A stretch of 64,000 bases of DNA from Ovis canadensis (Eukaryota > Chordata > Mammalia > Artiodactyla > Bovidae), in assembly GCF_042477335.2 (NCBI RefSeq), contig NC_091255.1, positions 26,142,501 through 26,206,500 on the forward strand. Reading direction: 5' to 3'. Below the pieces are notes generated by a model that was not told where the DNA came from, did no database searches, and worked only from the letters and a program-made list of their open reading frames with translations. The stretch's first letter is position 1, and each line of letters begins with the position of its first letter. The position numbers and the translations under genes are program-made. Positions 62,001 through 64,000 of this stretch are shown in pieces.

Positions 62001-64000
62001 TCAGCTAGTTTTATGAACAGACTGTCCCATATTATACAACTTTACACTTAGGTAAGGAAGCCATACAGACTGGAGAATCGTTTAGGCTTGTGTAAACTAA
62101 ATTGTACACTTTCTTCTTCTCTCCTCGGTATTGAAAATTTTTATCAACATAAAAGCATAATATTTACAGCTTAAAGGAAATATGTGAAGGATGGTTCAAG
62201 TCGACAATGAATCCTAGTAGAACTAATGAAACTAACAAAAACTTTAATATAACTTTCATAACAAGGTTATGTCCTCACTGCCCCTCAAAAGGAATACACA
62301 AAGAAACCTGTCTAGAATTGATAGTCAGCGTTCATTTGGTAATTAAAATATTGCTTAGTTCAAAATAAAATGAACCCACAATGGTGGTGCACCAACAGAG
62401 TAAGTTACAGTGTACCAAAAAACATGAACAAAATCAGTACTTAATTACAGCAAAAGTTGCTAAAAACATGTAAGATCAAAAAAGGTATGAAAAAGATTTT
62501 CTAGCTTATGATTGCATGTCATTTATCACTGCTAGAGGTGAGGAAACATGACTTTTTGTCTGTTGATTCATATTGTAAAAAAAGTATGAGTTCCACCACA
62601 GGAGTGGCTTAAGTAGGAGACCCTGAAGTCAAACACCTGCACTCTATATACCAACATGAGCATACAGCCAATTGAAACTTCCACTGTCTTCCTCCTATGT
62701 ACAATTTATCTATTTTGGTTCAATCATAACCAGATAATAAAGGAGCAGTATCACACCTTTATTACAACTAAGGTGATCAAACCTAGAGCTACTTTGGCCC
62801 AAATAATGTGTGTGTGAAAGTGTCCAATGGATCTCTATTATCATACTCACATTTAATAACTGTACAGCTTTCTTCCTTGTGTGGGTTATATGGATATGTT
62901 TCAAAAAAAATAGGAACATCAGGTACTTACAGATTAAACTAACCTGTACTGGCAGGGCTGTGGGATTTTTCTTCTCTACCAGTAAGTAGCAAATGCTGAA
63001 ATTCTGCTGCTAGTTAACAAAAACACAAATTGTATTAAACTGAGGAGTTCAATTCAGTTTAAAAAGTCAATGCGCATAAAATTTCCTCAGAGTCTGACAT
63101 TAATAGTTAAATTTTTTTTCCCTAAGTCTTAAAAAATTCCCTTATTTTGGCTATTAAATTTAGAGTGATCTTACGAGAATGAGTTAGTAATACTGTATAT
63201 CTCTTGGATACATCTCAATTTTAATAAACTATTTTGGTATGTGTACTATGAAAACACGGGTTACTCTAAAAGGGTAAACTTGAATATTTTAAGATTCAAC
63301 TTTTAAATACTTGACTTCATTTCCTTATACTGAAGATTTTCAATTTTAAGAACCTGGGCAGAAAAGTAAATTCTATTGCTTCTCCTACAAGTATAGTAAA
63401 CAAGCTAATAACTGAAAGGGAAGGCTCTGTTCAATAACTAAAATGTCTCACTTTCTAACTCAAACTTCCAGAAACTTTACTAACTCTTTCCTTGGTCCAC
63501 TTGGGTACTTAAGCAGCCTTGTTTTATTAATAGAAACAGGGAAATGATGCAGCAAATCTTGTTTATTTTCATCTTTGACTGACCACCAAACTATTTATGA
63601 ATAAAATGTTAACAAGGTACAATGTAATAAATGATTTGGTGAAACCTTTCATAATGAATGTAAACCAAGGCCAGAATGCTGTCACTTTTCGTTATATTTA
63701 TGGTTCTTAAAAAAGTCAATAACACTATACAATGGCTTCTCCCAAATAATCACTACTGGTTTGTGTGTAGTAAGCTGGGTAAACAACATTGTTCATTTTT
63801 ATCCAAGTTGGGCATCAATGAATTTCACTGCCAGTTCTTTATATTTAAACCAAAACTGAACATACAATTAAACCAAAACATACAATTCTTAACTATAATA
63901 ATGGTTAAAAAACAAAACCCAGACACAGTAAGAATGCCAAAAGGCCTGGAAAATTCCAATAAAGAACTTCCCCATTTACACACAAAGCATTACAAAACCC
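59036..64000. other. Repeat-poor stretch, no coding exon recognised
   Basis: There are five kilobases without a single recognisable BovB, Bov-tA, BovA2 or CHR element, in contrast to roughly one per kb over the preceding 40 kb. No long ORF and no protein family was recognised. Candidate minus-strand signals (a poly(A) signal and exon-like splice pairs) are listed separately. By human synteny the gene expected upstream of PSMD11 in the same orientation is ZNF207, so this could be its distal 3' region; the sequence itself does not prove this. Confidence 0.5.
59278..59283 (-). terminator. Candidate poly(A) signal, minus strand
   Basis: Forward TTTATT reads AATAAA on the minus strand (context ATTAATAAAATTTTAC). 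A TTGTCTG GU-type element lies about 30-35 nt further downstream, the geometry of a cleavage site near 59,255-59,265. It lies at the left border of the repeat-poor stretch. Single AATAAA motifs are common in AT-rich DNA, so this is tentative. Confidence 0.3.

Overview
The window is ruminant nuclear DNA. It is full of BovB (RTE-type) LINEs, their derived SINEs (Bov-tA, BovA2) and cetartiodactyl CHR-type tRNA SINEs, a combination diagnostic of Ruminantia. Older mammal-wide repeats (MIR, L2, CR1/L3, old L1, hAT) lie beneath them. One protein-coding gene is securely present: PSMD11 (26S proteasome lid subunit Rpn6), on the minus strand. Its first four coding exons are all in the window: exon 1 at 15171-15261, exon 2 at 12660-12761, exon 3 at 7486-7610 and exon 4 at 885-956. 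Together they encode residues 1-130 of a protein that is about 422 residues long in human. The remaining exons lie beyond the left edge. From known human synteny the locus corresponds to 17q11.2 (ZNF207-PSMD11-CDK5R1); that placement is inference.

Layout. 1-15,170 is the PSMD11 5' gene body, with introns of about 6.5, 5.0 and 2.4 kb holding a few SINEs, one truncated BovB, a long CR1/L3 relic and a hAT element. About 14,450-15,530 is a CpG island carrying exon 1 and a TATA-less promoter with a ZNF143-like element, ETS cores, a 12-bp perfect inverted repeat and, just inside intron 1, two AP-1/Maf-like sites and a (CA)14 tract. 15.6-59 kb is the region upstream of PSMD11 and is essentially a retroelement graveyard. 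It includes a single L1 (19.3-24.0 kb) cut into four pieces by two BovB copies and one BovA2; an L1 piece carrying a 77-bp duplication around a BovA2; a Charlie-like hAT transposon with a transposase remnant; two CHR SINEs in tandem at one target site; a U6 snRNA retrocopy with a 14-bp target-site duplication (40.7 kb); and a U6-L1 chimeric retrocopy (50.8 kb). 59-64 kb is strikingly free of recognisable young repeats. It carries a plausible minus-strand poly(A) signal and several exon-like blocks with good splice sites, possibly the far 3' part of the next gene (ZNF207 expected by synteny) or an unannotated transcript. No exon there was recognised.

No bacterial-type system, CRISPR array, rRNA gene or intact tRNA gene was found. 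The most unusual structures are products of LINE-driven retrotransposition (template-switch U6/L1 chimera, long flanking duplication, repeated use of one target site) and the arrangement of motifs at the PSMD11 promoter.
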